The notes beneath the pieces are model-generated. The model did not search any database. It worked only from the letters and a program-made list of their open reading frames with translations, and had not been told where the DNA came from. This document shows positions 11,090-21,616 of a stretch of DNA of 64,000 bases, piece by piece. Position 1 is the stretch's first letter; every line of letters begins with the position of its first letter. Made by a program: the position numbers and the translations under genes. The DNA is from JAGVSZ01 sp963747775 (GTDB lineage Bacteria; Pseudomonadota; Gammaproteobacteria; Burkholderiales; SG8-39). The stretch spans positions 1 through 64,000 of the forward strand of contig CAVVGT010000016.1 of assembly GCA_963747775.1 (NCBI GenBank). Reading direction: 5' to 3'.

Positions 11090-11329
11090 ACGAGCAGTTC
11101 GCCCTGAGCGAGATCGTCCGCGCCGCCGCCCGGCCGACGCGACGAAATCGGGCAATCGCCCGCCCGGACGCCAAGCTTCGGCTCGCGGCGGCGAAATGCA
11201 GACAGGTCCCCGCGCGCGCGCGCTGGTATGGGTTTTCCCAGCCCGCACGGTTTAGAATCGACGTCCATCGATGCGGCATCGCCTCGCGCCTCGTCAACTC
11301 GCACCTCGTCCCTCGCAGCTTCCAACTCA

Positions 11330-11938
11330 TGACCAAGGCCATCCTCCCCGCCGGCTACAACAACCCCGCCGACGACGAGCCGCTGGAGATCGAGCTCAAG
11401 CAGCCGTGGCTGGCGGCGCTGTTGGCGTGGCTCGTGCCCGGGCATGGGGCACCTGTACCAGGGCCGCACGGGCAAGGGGCTGTTGTTCTTCGTCTGCATC
11501 CTGGGCACGTTTGTGTTCGGCCTGTGGCTCGGCGAGGGCAAGGTGGTGTACGCCTCGAGCCCCGGCGACGAGCCGTGGCGGTGGCAGTACTACTGCCAGC
11601 TCGGCGTGGGCCTGCCGGCGATGCCGGCGCTGGTGGAGCGGGCTCGCGCGAGGAAGTCGGCAAGCCGCCGCTGTTGGGCGGCTGTGATGCGGCCGCCCAA
11701 GAACGCGCCGACGGAGTGGACGGACGATTCGAGGCACGTGTCGACGCAGCCCAACGAGCTGGCGATGTGGACGGTCGAGATGCATCCGCGATACGAACTG
11801 GGCACGGTGTACACGGTGATCGCGGGACTGTTGAACATCCTGGTGATCTGCGACGCCTACGGCGGGCCGCTGGTGATCCAGCGCGCACGCGAAAGAGAAG
11901 AAGCCGGACCGACGCCGGACGTCGTGGAAGTCCGCTGA
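11330..11938 (+). CDS. Membrane protein with PGHGHLYQGR motif (frameshifted)
   Basis: From MTKAILPAGYNNPADDEPLE the protein runs through QPWLAALLAWLVPGHG, a frameshift at about 11444, then HLYQGRTGKGLLFFVCILGT. The first hydrophobic segments are about residues 25-40 and 50-67, with a further one near the C-terminus (LGTVYTVIAGLLNILVICDA). About 203 residues. The charge pattern PGHGHLYQGRxxKG resembles the start of TM2-type or planctomycete DUF6677-like inner-membrane proteins; the DUF name is from memory and unconfirmed. The next small membrane gene begins 40 nt downstream, so the two probably form an operon. Function unknown. Confidence 0.7.
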
Positions 11939-11977
11939 CCGCTCCCCTGCGGAGCTGGATCGGGCCTCAACTCGACA

Positions 11978-12212
11978 TGATTGCCCTGTCGCACTTGACC
12001 TTGCCGTCGCCTGTATCCTGCCGCCGCTGGCGGCGATCGCCAGCTTGTGGTACGCCGTGCCGCTGATCGTGTCGGTGAGCCTGGTGTGCGCCGCGACGCG
12101 GCACGAGCTGATGCAGCCGATCCTGCACCACGCGGTGCGGTTCGCGGTGTGGGTGCTGGTGTTCATGGCCGTCTTCATGGGGCTGGTGGCTTTCTTGGAG
12201 TGGCTGGCGTAG
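11978..12212 (+). CDS. Small two-helix membrane protein (frameshifted)
   Basis: ATG 11978 starts MIALSHLTLP. An indel near 12005 shifts to a frame reading LACILPPLAAIASLWYAVPL and ending LMQPILHHAVRFAVWVLVFM ... MGLVAFLEWLA, stop TAG at 12210. The product is about 78 residues with two or three hydrophobic segments and a short polar loop containing CAATRHELMQPIL. It lies 40 nt after the preceding membrane protein gene. Because of the frameshift it is easily missed. I do not recognise the family. Confidence 0.6.
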
Positions 12213-12287
12213 TGCGGTCGAGTCTCGGAGAGACTCGGCAACAGGTAATTTGCTTGGCCGCGATCTCATTCATAACTGCGATAGGCC

Positions 12288-12307
12288 CCGATTTTTTGCG
12301 GGGCGAC
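12288..12307 (+). other. Small hairpin between genes
   Basis: GCCCCG and CGGGGC flank an AT-rich 8-nt loop containing a T-run. The stem is short and no T-tract follows it, so it is not a clear terminator. Confidence 0.3.
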
Positions 12308-12414
12308 TATGGTCGGAGGCCTGAAAACGGGGGCTTCCGTGAAGTCGAGCGGGGACAATGGGCCCTCCCTGCCAAGGCGATAGAATGAAAGTCTCCCTGG
12401 AGGGAGTAAGTGCC

Positions 12415-13530
12415 ATGCGCGTTGAGACTGTCAGTCTAGCCACACTTGTCGTGCTGCTTCTGCACGTTGCGGCTGGCGCCGACGATGCTACGCCTGTGCC
12501 GGCCGAAGGGTGCGCAACGTCCGCGACAGATCTCAAACCTATCGCCGATCCCATCATTTTGCTGATCCGTGACGAAACCGTGCGGGCTGAGCTCAAATTC
12601 TCTGACAACCAGCGCCGTGCTATTGACGACCTGTTGAAGACGCACAATCGCCTGCTGCTGGCCATTCGCGACGTCAGCCCTAGCGGCGCCGACGAAACCG
12701 CCCGCCCGGCGCTTACGGAGCTCCGCCAGCAGTTCGCCAAGGTTTTAAGCGACGAACAGCGAACGCGCCTGACGAGCCTCATCCTCCAAGCGCAAGGCTA
12801 TGACTCGCTGCTCCGAAATGACGTGTCGACCAAGCTCGCGCTAGCGGAAAAGCAGCAGCGAGACCTCACTGCCGCGGCGCGACGATTTTCGTACAGCGGC
12901 GCAAGAACTCGAAAGTCAAGTGCCGGCAGCACGCCCGAACAACTGCAAGAGGGTCTCGCAAGGCTGCAAAAAGATCGACAACAACAAGTGCTCGCCGTAC
13001 TCAACGAGAAGCAGACGGCGCAATATGCCGCCATGCTCGGCGAGCCATTTGACTTCGCCAAGGTGAAGGCCAGCCCCGCGGACGCCCCTGAATTTGACGG
13101 CGTCGATGCCTGGATGAATTCCGAGTCCGATCACCATGGAGTCGCTTCGCGGTCAGGTGGTGGTTGTGCACTTCTTTGCCTTCGGTTGCATCAACTGCGT
13201 TCACAATTATCCATGGTACAAAGACTGGTACGAATGCTTGCCAAGCAAAGGCGTTGCCATCATTGGGATCCACACGCCGGAGACCGCGAGCGAAGCCAAA
13301 AACGAACTCCTAAAGCTTCGCTGGAAACCCATGGATTGAAATTCCCGGTCGCCGTGGACAAGGAAAAGAAGATGTGGGAGGCCTGGCACAACGGCATTTG
13401 GCCCAGCGTCTATATCATTGACAAGCACGGCCGCGTGCGCTTCTGGTGGTATGGCGAATTGGACTGGCAGGGCGCGGGCAACCAGAAAGTCGCTGAGCGT
13501 CAAATTGAGCAGCTCTTAGTCGAAGAGTAA
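12415..13530 (+). CDS. Exported thioredoxin-fold protein with helical N-terminal domain (frameshifted)
   Basis: GGAGGGA at 12399-12405 supports the ATG at 12415, which opens a signal peptide (MRVETVSLATLVVLLLHVAA); an upstream in-frame ATG at 12385 is less well placed. Residues ~40-225 are a charged helical region (AELKFSDNQRRAIDDLLKTH, FAKVLSDEQRTRLTSLI) of the kind found in Spy/CpxP-like or planctomycete periplasmic proteins. After an indel at ~13130 comes a TlpA/AhpC-like domain with a CxxC in FAFGCINCVHNYPWYKDWY. Then KFPVAVDKEKKMWEAWH, WPSVYIIDKHGRVRFWWYGE and a short helical end. It probably acts in periplasmic redox or peroxide chemistry; partners are unknown. Confidence 0.8.
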   Translation: MRVETVSLATLVVLLLHVAAGADDATPVPAEGCATSATDLKPIADPIILLIRDETVRAELKFSDNQRRAIDDLLKTHNRLLLAIRDVSPSGADETARPALTELRQQFAKVLSDEQRTRLTSLILQAQGYDSLLRNDVSTKLALAEKQQRDLTAAARRFSYSGARTRKSSAGSTPEQLQEGLARLQKDRQQQVLAVLNEKQTAQYAAMLGEPFDFAKVKASPADAPEFDGVDAWMNSESDHHGVASRSGGGCALLCLRLHQLRSQLSMVQRLVRMLAKQRRCHHWDPHAGDRERSQKRTPKASLETHGLKFPVAVDKEKKMWEAWHNGIWPSVYIIDKHGRVRFWWYGELDWQGAGNQKVAERQIEQLLVEE

Positions 13531-13764
13531 TCCGTCAGTTTGATTCAAACTTTCCCGTCGCCGAATAATACGGTGCATTCCACGGTCTAGATACGGCTTC
13601 TTGAACCGCCACCCTTCCGTCATGATCTCGCTGGCCGTCGCCGAGTGACATGCGGTCGGGGCGTTTTGCCTGCTGCGGCGAGAAAACTTGACTGCCTGCA
13701 ATGTCTTTTCTATAGATATAGGTTCTTCTCCTCATCAGGGGCAACCTACCGGGAGTCGCACAGC

Positions 13765-15162
13765 ATGATCGCTTGTCGACAGGTCCTCATTTTTCTCATA
13801 GGGCGGCAACTCTCCTCGACGGCGGCCGCGGAAAATTTCAGCTGGAATTTTCAACGGACCGGCTTTCGCAGCACGATGCCTAGCATGCCGCAAACGGCAG
13901 TGTCCATGTGCAGCAACCTGAGCTGGCCTGTGGTCTATGGTCTCGACCAGGGTGCTCTTAACGCCTATTCACTGTTCCCAGTCGTCAACACGGGTCAGAT
14001 TCCGATCGGACCGGCGACCAATTGGCACCGCATCGGGACGAACATCACCAAAGGCTCCCTGCCGACTGGAAACATTTATTTGCAGGCAGCCAGCGGAGCG
14101 CCCGACGGCTTCGGCGTCGCCGTGCAAACGGCCAGCGGCTCTACGCAGCCGCCTAGCTTGACGGTCTGGGGAACGTCGCTGGGGCGGCTTTCGCGCTCCG
14201 CAAAACAACACGCAAGCCATCAAGTTTGACGAAGATGGCGACCCCTTCATTGGCAGCACAAGCATGATCCCATTCCCGGATGGACGACCACAGGTACTTT
14301 ATGACATTGCCTTATCCAGCACGGGAGAGATCGGCGCCATAACCCAGCAGGGCAGTGGCATTGGACCCTTGAGCTTTTGGCAACGCAGCCCCCTGCTCGG
14401 CGGCAACTGGTTTTCTACCCAGCTTGGGCCTTCGGGCGAGCAATCGCTCTTCGGTCCCTCGGCCGACGTCGTCTACGACACCAGCTCTCGGCCGTATGTG
14501 ATTGGCCTCGATCGCCTGACACGCAGCAACTCCGTCGTCGCTTACCACTTCAACATTACTACCGGCGTCTGGCAGTTGGATACATTGGAAACCACGATTA
14601 GCTCTCCGCCGATCGCCGATGTGGCGGCTGCAGCCAACGACGACGGGGTTCTTGGCGCCGCCTGGGTGAACAATGGCGTCTTGAAATATGCTTACATGGA
14701 TACCAACGAACAGTCGCCGAGTTGGGTCACCACCACCGTGGCCAGCACGACGCCTACAGGCACGCAGTTAGAATTGTCGCAAGGAGTCGGTTTGGCTTAC
14801 GACAGGACGGGTCGTCCCGTGATTTCCTTTGTCGAGCGAAGCAATCGTCAGATCTGGGTCGCCTATGACCCGCCGCTCGTCACGGCACCGTCGGCGCCCG
14901 TAGCCGGGGACTTCAACGGCGACGGCTCGTGGACGCCGGCGACCTCGACGTCTGGACATCGGCGATGGCCGAGAGCAGCTCTGCCGGCGATGCAGACGCC
15001 GACGGGGACAGCGATGGCGCTGATTTCCTTGTCTGGCAACAGCAGTTGGGCGGCAATGAGATCGTAGCTGCCGCCGCGACTGTCCCGGAGCCCGCGGCGC
15101 GAGTGCTGCTCCTTCCGGCCGCGTTGGGGATGTTGCGTCCCCGGCGCCGAGCAATGTCATAA
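13765..15162 (+). CDS. PEP-CTERM secreted protein with dockerin-like repeat (frameshifted)
   Basis: The product starts MIACRQVLIFLIGRQLSSTA and continues as a secreted beta-rich protein. Blade-like repeats appear, such as VLYDIALSSTGEIGAITQQG, DVVYDTSSRPYVIGLDRLTR, GVLGAAWVNNGVLKYAYMDT and GVGLAYDRTGRPVISFVERS. A single Ca-binding dockerin-like pair follows (GDFNGDG ... VDAGDLDVWTSAM, then DADGDSDGADFLVWQQQLG). The tail is a PEP-CTERM (ATVPEPAARVLLLPAALGML) ending RPRRRAMS. Indels at ~14190 and ~14930 split it into three frames. The repeated YDxxGRPxIxF pattern suggests a beta-propeller. Binding or structural role in the envelope; no enzyme motif seen. Confidence 0.75.
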
Positions 15163-15229
15163 ACTCGTTTGTCCCAAGACAGGCGCCAGATTCCACCGTT
15201 TTTGTAACGCCGTTCTGGCGGGTCAAGCG

Positions 15230-15455
15230 GCGGCGCTGTGTTCGGTCGCGTCGCGTCGGCACGGGTCGCAAGGTCACGAGCGGTGCAGCCGCCAAGCCAG
15301 AGCGCCATGCCCAGAGACTCAGGGCGCGCGGCGACGACCGTGAGCGCCCAAAACCATGGATCGGAGGCCATCTGTGGTTCCACGATGACGCGGACGAGGT
15401 GGGCCACGACGATCAGGCCGAAGACGGCGCCGGAGGTGATGAGAAACGCCTTCAT
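15230..15455 (-). CDS. Small membrane protein (C-terminus uncertain)
   Basis: Start MKAFLITSGAVFGLIVVAHL is a clean N-terminal membrane helix, followed by VRVIVEPQMASDPWFWALTV, which looks like the loop and second helix of small planctomycete proteins of 70-90 residues. A probable indel near 15310 would turn the unlikely PESLGMALW into ALSLWAWRS. The true stop is therefore unclear and the left boundary is approximate. It is convergent with the PEP-CTERM gene ending at 15162. No function known. Confidence 0.5.
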
Positions 15456-15611
15456 TCAGAACTCCGGGCCGAGCGCCATAGATTCACGCTGCCGCCTAAC
15501 GACCGACCTCAGTTGCCCGCCCTCAGACGAGCCGATTGAGCGGAGTATAGCCGCGGCGATGAAGAAACGCCAAGCACGGCTGGATCGCAAAGTTGGCGAC
15601 GTCAAACGCAG

Positions 15612-15827
15612 TCAACAATGAACCCGAGATCCAACAACGGACGCTTCGTCGAGCGGCGGGTGGCGGCAAGCCGATGCAGGTGCGGCCCTTACAACTGGCA
15701 GGTATTGCCAGTAGTAAGGGGACTCGCGAGACACTCTGATCACCATCACCATCAGGGCGACGGCGACCACGGTGCTCAGGGCGGCGGCGATGACCGCCAT
15801 CGTAAGATGGAGAGCGTCTCTGATCAT
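15612..15827 (-). CDS. Possible small single-span membrane protein
   Basis: The 71-codon frame begins MIRDALHLTMAVIAAALSTV and continues VAVALMVMVIRVSRESPYYW, one strong hydrophobic helix followed by a basic/aromatic segment, then a low-complexity end that may be out of frame. No homologue is recognised, and the opposite strand also has an open frame. The hydrophobic, sensible codon pattern favours this strand. Confidence 0.35.
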   Translation of the reverse strand: MIRDALHLTMAVIAAALSTVVAVALMVMVIRVSRESPYYWQYLPVVRAAPASACRHPPLDEASVVGSRVHC

Positions 15828-16007
15828 GACCGGGCCACGGTAAGACGGGTTCTAATAAAGGCTAGCTTACCGATTGTGCATGTGTCGGAGGCGGCCAAAA
15901 ATGCGGAAGGTCACTGGCCAAGCGGAGACGGTCGTCACGTTGGCAGAGGCTACTTGAGTCGCCGGGGGCCGGGTTGGCGACCTCCGGCGGCGATTATACT
16001 GAGGGGC

Positions 16008-16142
16008 ATGGACGTCAAGATTCGTCGAATACTGATGCTACTGGCGGTCGCGGCCCTGCTGGCCGCGGGGGCGGCGCTGGTGGTGCAAAAGTATCGCGAA
16101 ATCACTTTTTACCCGGGATCAACGATTCGAGCATCTTTCTAA
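16008..16142 (+). CDS. 44-residue membrane peptide
   Basis: ATG 16008 opens MDVKIRRILMLLAVAALLAA, a single hydrophobic helix flanked by basic residues, then KYREITFYPGSTIRASF and TAA. A TATACT box sits at 15995-16000, only 8 nt upstream of the ATG. If it is a -10 element, the transcript would be leaderless. The gene lies about 150 nt before tRNA-Arg. It is too short for family assignment. Confidence 0.4.
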   Translation: MDVKIRRILMLLAVAALLAAGAALVVQKYREITFYPGSTIRASF

Positions 16143-16295
16143 TTGGAGCGCCGGCGTGCGCCGCCGGCGTCGAAGACAGCCGCCGCAAATGCAGGGATGC
16201 GGTCACGGCGACGACGCCATTGCTTGTCGCTGGCCCACGGAATCCGTATGCTGATTCCAAGAGCGCGGCGGCACGATCGCCGCGCTGCCCAGCAC

Positions 16296-16368
16296 GCGTC
16301 CGTAGCTCAATGGATAGAGCACTGGTCTTCGGAACCAGGGGTTGCAGGTTCGAGTCCTGCCGGGCGCG
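16296..16368 (+). tRNA. tRNA-Arg (anticodon UCG)
   Basis: Acceptor arms GCGTCCG (16296-16302) and CGGGCGC (16361-16367) pair over seven positions with one U-G. The D arm reads GCTC...GAGC, the anticodon stem CTGGT/ACCAG encloses CTTCGGA giving anticodon UCG, and the T arm is GCAGG-TTCGAGT-CCTGC. Discriminator is G; CCA is not encoded. It reads CGA (and possibly other CGN) Arg codons. Its 3' half (16326-16369) is repeated at 31341-31384. Confidence 0.95.
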
Positions 16369-16369
16369 C
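16326..16369 (+). repeat. Putative attL: 3' half of tRNA-Arg (44 nt)
   Basis: The stretch from the anticodon loop to just past the acceptor end (TCTTCGGAACCAGGGG... to ...CCGGGCGCGC) recurs in the same orientation at 31341-31384 with a single mismatch. A direct repeat made of a tRNA 3' end is the classic footprint of a tyrosine-recombinase integration. Confidence 0.7.
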
Positions 16370-16414
16370 TAGCTACTCCTCCTCGCCGAAATCAGCCTTT
16401 TCGACGGGCAGATT

Positions 16415-19400
16415 TCAATACCGCACGGGATAGAGATTGGGCCGGTAGCTTGGTGCGTAGGGCAGCAGGGGGCGCTGTAAATGATTGGTTGCGGGGCGTA
16501 GTAAGGGGCCGCGGGGGCGGTCCATTGGGTGGGCCAGTACGAAGCTGCGGTTGGCACGACGCACCGCGGGTCGTAAGAGTTTGACTGCGGATAGTACGCC
16601 GTCGTCTGAGGTGAGAAGGCAGGGGCGCCCCAATTCGGTCGATAGGATGCGGCGTAATTGACGGTCGGGGGCGTTGGTCGCGGAACGTCGGACAACAGCG
16701 GTCCTCCGGCCCGCCGCGCCACGCGTTGATCCAACTCCTTGGTGGTCTGGTCGATCATTTCGTTGAGCCGATCGCCTATGGTCAGGGCCTGGCCGACTCG
16801 CACTCCGGAGAGCGACGGCATCGACTGAATGACATGGGCCTGGTTGAGGAGCTGCCTGGCCTCGGGATTGGTCTTGTAGTTTCGATAGATGCCGCTCAGG
16901 TCGGTCAAATCCGATCGTAGCGGCTCCAACTGCTCTCGCGTGATTTTGAGCTTGTCTTCGTTCTGATCTCGTTCTTCTTTGGCCGCCGGGTAGAGCGTGG
17001 TATGGATTGTACGGTTGACCTCGTCTTGGCTCGCGTCGGCGACCTTGGCGTTCTGGTTGACTTTCTCGTCGGCGCTTTCGTAGGTCCGCGTCCAGGTCAT
17101 CGACCTTGCTTCTCAACTCGGCGCCGACGTCGGATTGCCGGGCAGTGACGCTTTTTAAGTAATCCAACGTCTGCTCGACGAAGTTTTCCTTCTTCTGATC
17201 GGCGCTGCCGGACGCGGCAGTCCACTTGGCGGCGGCGGCGGTGGCCTGGCGCAGTTGAGCGCGACGAGCTGCTCGCCGGGAGCGGAATTTCCGCCGGCCA
17301 GGGCGCCCTTGGCCGAGCTGAGGAATTTGTCTTGCACGTCGGCAAGCTCGCGGTCGGCCGCCTGGAGCTCGCGGAGGTTGTCCTGAACGGCGGTGCGATA
17401 TTTGCCGGGGACGGTCTGCTCGGCCGATTTCCACCACTGGAGGAGCGGGCGGCCTTGCTCGCGCAGATTGTCGACCAGGTCGAATTTCTGCGCAGGTCGC
17501 CGTAGGCATTGGCTTCGGTTTGCGTGGGATCGACCGCATTGGCGAGCGCACGGCCCTTGCGGGCGGCGGTTTCGAAGCCGACAAATGCTTGCGATAGCCA
17601 GTCCACTTTCTCGCACTCCGCGGCGGCGGCGGGATCAGTGGCGTCGTTGTAAAGCGCGAGTCGATCTTCGGCTGGCATGAAGTGCTCGTACTTGATTTCG
17701 CGCGAGAGGCGTCAGCGGTTTGGACGCGTGCCTTCACGCCGTCAACTTGCATTTCGAGCCAGATGCGGGCGCCGTCGCCGACGGCGGACTCGTCGGCCAG
17801 GTCGGCGGCGCGAATGTTTTGCAGCGACTCGGAGAATTTCTTCAGCCCGGGTTAGCTGGTTGTTCGCTTCGTCGCGGCGCTCGGCAACGCGCTTGAGGGC
17901 GTGCTTGTAGAACGCCTGCCTGTAATCGATCGAGCTCTTTGGCGACATCGGCTTCGGTCTGGTCAAATTGCTGAATCTTGAACAGCTCGCCCTGCTGCAG
18001 CACGCCGGCCGACTGGGACAGGCTGGCGATCAGCTCGTCGAGGCTGGTCTGGGCATCGTCCCACGCCTGCTCGAACAGCTTCTGGCGGCTTGTCGTCTGT
18101 TCCTGGAGGGCGTCGACCACATCTTGCGACCGGCGGCGGGGGCCTCGAAGCTCTTGACGGAAAAGTTGGGGCGACTTCGTCGAATCCGCATCGAAGATCG
18201 ATGCGGGCTTGGAGCAATTTGTTTTCAAGTTCGGCCAGATGTTGAAACTGCTGGTAAAAACCCAGCATGCCGGGGGCGGGGGCTCCTTGCTTTTGGCGCT
18301 GGCTTCGAGCTGCTTCCTCGGCGGTGGGCGTGAGGCTGGCGAGGATTTGGTAGCCGGCCTTGGCCTGCTTGAAGGCCGCGGCCGCTGCGAGATGGTTGGC
18401 GCCGCATGTAGAGCAGCTGGTCGCCCCTGGTCGAGTTTTTCTGGCCGGCAACTTCTTGTCCAAGAGCACGAGCGACTCGCGTCTTCTCGGGCGTTTGGCG
18501 CACGGTGATATTTGCGTTGCTCTGTGGCGCCGCCGCCCAGGCTTGCGTTTTCCAGATACGGCGAAACGCATTTGCGGGTCAACGTTAAGTTTCGCCAGCA
18601 CGTCGTTGGACTTGGACGTCGCCGCTCAGGTGCCAAGCGTCGACATTTGATTGTCGGCGCCAGCGATGGCTGGCTCCAGGAAGTTGTGCAGCGCACGTTT
18701 GGCGACTTCCGCCTGGGCTAGGGCCTGGCGACGCTCGTACACTGGCTTGAGTCGTGGGTAGGCATAGTACAGGTACCCTAACGTGAGCGTCAGCGCCAAC
18801 GCTGTGCAAGGCTGCTGGCATGATATAGACGGAGTCGCAGGACGCGGCGGCTCAGCTCTTTGATGCACGCCTTCCAGAACTCGCCGAGGCTGGCAAACCG
18901 GCGACGCACGTTGGTCGCTTAGGGCCCGCATGATGGCGGACGACAGGTCGGCCGGCACGAGCGGGTTGACGTCGCGCAGCGGACGCCGCAGGTCCTGGAA
19001 ATTGCCGCCGGCGAGCAACTCGTACACGATGGCGGCGATGCTGAATTGGTCAAGCGGCGAGATCGAGCCTGCTCGTCGGCGTTCAGCTCTTCGGGCGCGA
19101 GGTAGGGCACGGCAGGCGACGTTGTCGGCGGCGGCCCAAGAGGCCGTATTTTCTGAGGATGTAGTTCTGCGTAAGATCGAGCGTGATTGATTCGTCGCTG
19201 GTGATCCAGATCGCTTCCGGATTGATGCCGCCGAGGTAGGTCTTGCCGTGGATGGCGCTGACCACGTCGCAGAGCTGATCGAGGATGCCGATGACCTGGG
19301 AGACGGCAAAATGGTCGGCGGCCTGGCGATATTGCATCTCCTCCCGAAGCGTGACGCCAGAGGGAACCTCGTGCACCATGACGAGATTGCGGCCGTGGAT

Positions 19401-20113
19401 GAAGTAGTCGAGGACCTTGCGCCTGCACGGCGATGCATCCGCAGGCAGCGATGATGCGCAGTTCGGCTTCAAGGTCGTCGCGGTCGGCGGTGGCGACTTG
19501 CCGAGTGAAGCCGCTCGACGTAGACGTTTTTCTGGTGTTCGGGATCGAACGCGAGCCAGGTGACGGCGGTGGAAGTGGCGGCGACTTTCTGCTTAAGGAT
19601 AAACCGACCCAGGGAGCTGGCTTCAGCGGCTGCCGCGGGCGAGTTGGCGGGCGCATCGGCGGCAGGCGGAGCCGGAAAGTGAAGAACGGGTCGCGGTTTC
19701 GCCGGACGGGGCATTTGTCGTCACAGGCTCGCCCGGCTGAGTGGGCGCGGTGCGCGGCTTTCCGCCGGAGGCGGCGCGGCGACAGATGCGGGCTGGTCCG
19801 ACCCGTCTGATGGCGGCAGTGGCGGCGGCGATTCAGCGACTAGCGGTTTTGCTACGGCCGCCGCCTTGTGGGGCAGATCACGGAGCCCGCTTTGGAGCAG
19901 GGCCTCGAACGCGGGAGATGCGCCGAAGTCGCCGAGCAGGCGCCTGGATGGCGCGGAGGCGTTCCATGTGGCGACTTCTCGTTGCCTGGTCCGCGGTCGA
20001 CGCCGTTGGGTCGCGCTCGATGGCGCCGCTTCGAGCGCCAGGGCCGCCTCGATCTCTTGCCATGTGGCGGCGTCGGAAAGGCCAAGTTCTGCAAGTGCTT
20101 GGCGGCGGTCCAT
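16415..20113 (-). CDS. Pseudokinase - transmembrane - coiled-coil protein with Tyr/Pro-rich tail (frameshifted)
   Basis: Merged frames give about 1,230 residues. An N-terminal helical piece (MDRRQALAELGLSDAATWQE) and a Pro-rich linker precede a protein-kinase-like domain. Its glycine loop is lost (ILKQKVAATSTAVTWLAFDP), the VAIK Lys position reads VYVERL, the catalytic loop reads LGGINPEAIWI instead of HRDxKPxN, and DFG is replaced by LDL, so it should be catalytically dead. A helix (LTLTLGYLYYAYPRLKPVYE) is followed by ~700 residues of coiled coil. The Tyr/Pro-rich end has AYYPQSNSYDPR and stops after RPNLYPVRY at 16415. Many indels; a separate start at 19714 is possible. It lies 48 nt after its operon partner and ends 47 nt from tRNA-Arg. 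Likely an inner-membrane scaffold. Confidence 0.6.
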
Positions 20114-20161
20114 TGGCTATGCCGGTTGGTTAAGAGCGGGCGGCGCGGGTGGCGCGATTGG

Positions 20162-21192
20162 TCAGGGCGCCAGCGGAGCCCAAGGTAGATAAACGGGTCG
20201 CGGCGCCGAAACGGGCGCGGGGCACGGACCCAGCGGAAACAGCTGCACCGAGTACGCGGAGTAGGACGGCGGGCAACTGTAGGTCGCCGGCAGCACACGC
20301 GAGTACGAGACGCGGGTCGTTGGCGCCATGGGAGACGCCAACTGCCCGACCCTGCAAACGGTACAGGAGCACGCCGCGGGAGCCGACGCGGCCGGGCACG
20401 AAGCCGGATAAGCCACGCGATAGGAGGGGTTGACTGGCCCGAACGCCGTTGCAGTTTGTGATGTGGCAGCAAACTGTTGTGTCGGTGCTCGCTCGCTTTC
20501 GACGGCTCTCGTCTGCTTGAGCTGCGCAATTCCTGCTGGATTTGCCGGCAATCAAAAGAAACCCCCGGGTCGGCGTCGAGCTCGTTGATGCGGCGTTCCA
20601 GTTCTTTCACCTGCTCCCCCGTGGCGTTGCGAAGCGAGGCGAGGTGTTGCTCCAACTGGGCGTGATAGGCTTCGAGATTTTGGATCTCTTGGGAGATGCG
20701 CGACTCAAATTCCATGGGCCGCGGTGCGTCGGCGCCTTGTCGAACAGGAGTTTGAGCTTTCGACGGTTTGGCGGACATTCCCCAGTCGTCGACGAGCTGC
20801 CGCTGCGCTGACGGCTGTGCGGGCGGCGTCGAAACGACGGCGTCGTGCGACTGCGACCACTGCGCCAGCGCAACGACGGCGAGAATCGCCGCAGCCACGC
20901 AGCCGAAGCTGAATACCCAGCGCGTCGATTCGCGCTGATGCAGCGCCACGCGATAGGCGACCACGGCGATCAACAGCCCGATGACTAGGCCGATCGCCAA
21001 CAGGTTTTCGAGCGAGAGCGAGACCGGGTTTAAGAGCGTGAGCAATGACGACTTAGGCGTTGCGACCTGTGCGGTTGTCGCGCCGACGGCGATTGGCTGG
21101 TCCGCCTGGGCGGCGGCGAGATCGACGCCGTCGGGCGAACCCAAGATCAAGTCAGCGGCCGTCGCGGGCGCACTCGTTTGCAGTGAATCCAT
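20162..21192 (-). CDS. Two-helix membrane protein with coiled coil and Pro/Tyr-rich tail (frameshifted)
   Basis: It starts MDSLQTSAPATAADLILGSP. Two transmembrane helices follow (LLAIGLVIGLLIAVVAYRVA and VFSFGCVAAAILAVVALAQW), then a linker and a coiled coil (ISQEIQNLEAYHAQLEQHLA ... EQVKELERRINELDADPGVS). After an indel at ~20550 comes a low-complexity tail rich in Ser, Pro, Tyr and Ala (TRVSYSRVLPATYSCPPSYS). The tail resembles that of the pseudokinase protein encoded next, which suggests they share a partner or location. A perfect 16-nt palindrome lies 44 nt upstream of the start. About 343 residues; family not recognised. Confidence 0.6.
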
Positions 21193-21235
21193 ATTGAAGC
21201 GGTGCGAACGTGGCGCGATGTGCAGGCGAAGAGGC

Positions 21236-21251
21236 GTGTGCACGTGCACAC
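21236..21251. promoter_or_regulatory. Palindromic candidate operator
   Basis: GTGTGCACGTGCACAC is a perfect 16-nt palindrome in the 424-nt spacer between the two divergent island operons, 44 nt upstream of the leftward start (21192). The position fits a dimeric regulator's operator; the regulator is not identified. The rest of the spacer (21252-21616) holds no gene that I can support. Confidence 0.45.
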
Positions 21252-21616
21252 CAGCAAATTTATTTAATCCGCGAAGGCGGATCAATGCGACGAGGGGTTA
21301 ATTCGATCAGACAAACATAGCTTTTTAAAACGGCGTGCACTACGACCGGCGCGACTGTATTAGTTTACGCTGATTACCAAGCGTTTGCGCGGGGGCGCAG
21401 CGCGGCGCCGGACACTCCGCCCAATCGACAGACTCGTCGCCATCCGAGGCGTGCTTTCTCATTCGGGTAAGTCGCCCGGCCAACGGTCGTGATCGCGGAA
21501 AAAAGGGGACGATTTTCGGATAAAAAGGTGGCATCAACTATCTAGTCAGTGCAGAATGTGGGCTGCGCTTACGCGGTTTGTACTCGTGGTGACTCTTCTG
21601 CTGGAAGTAACGGCTC

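Noticed and set aside
12288..12307. Rho-independent terminator
   Set aside because: The T-run is in the loop and no U-tract follows the 6-bp stem.
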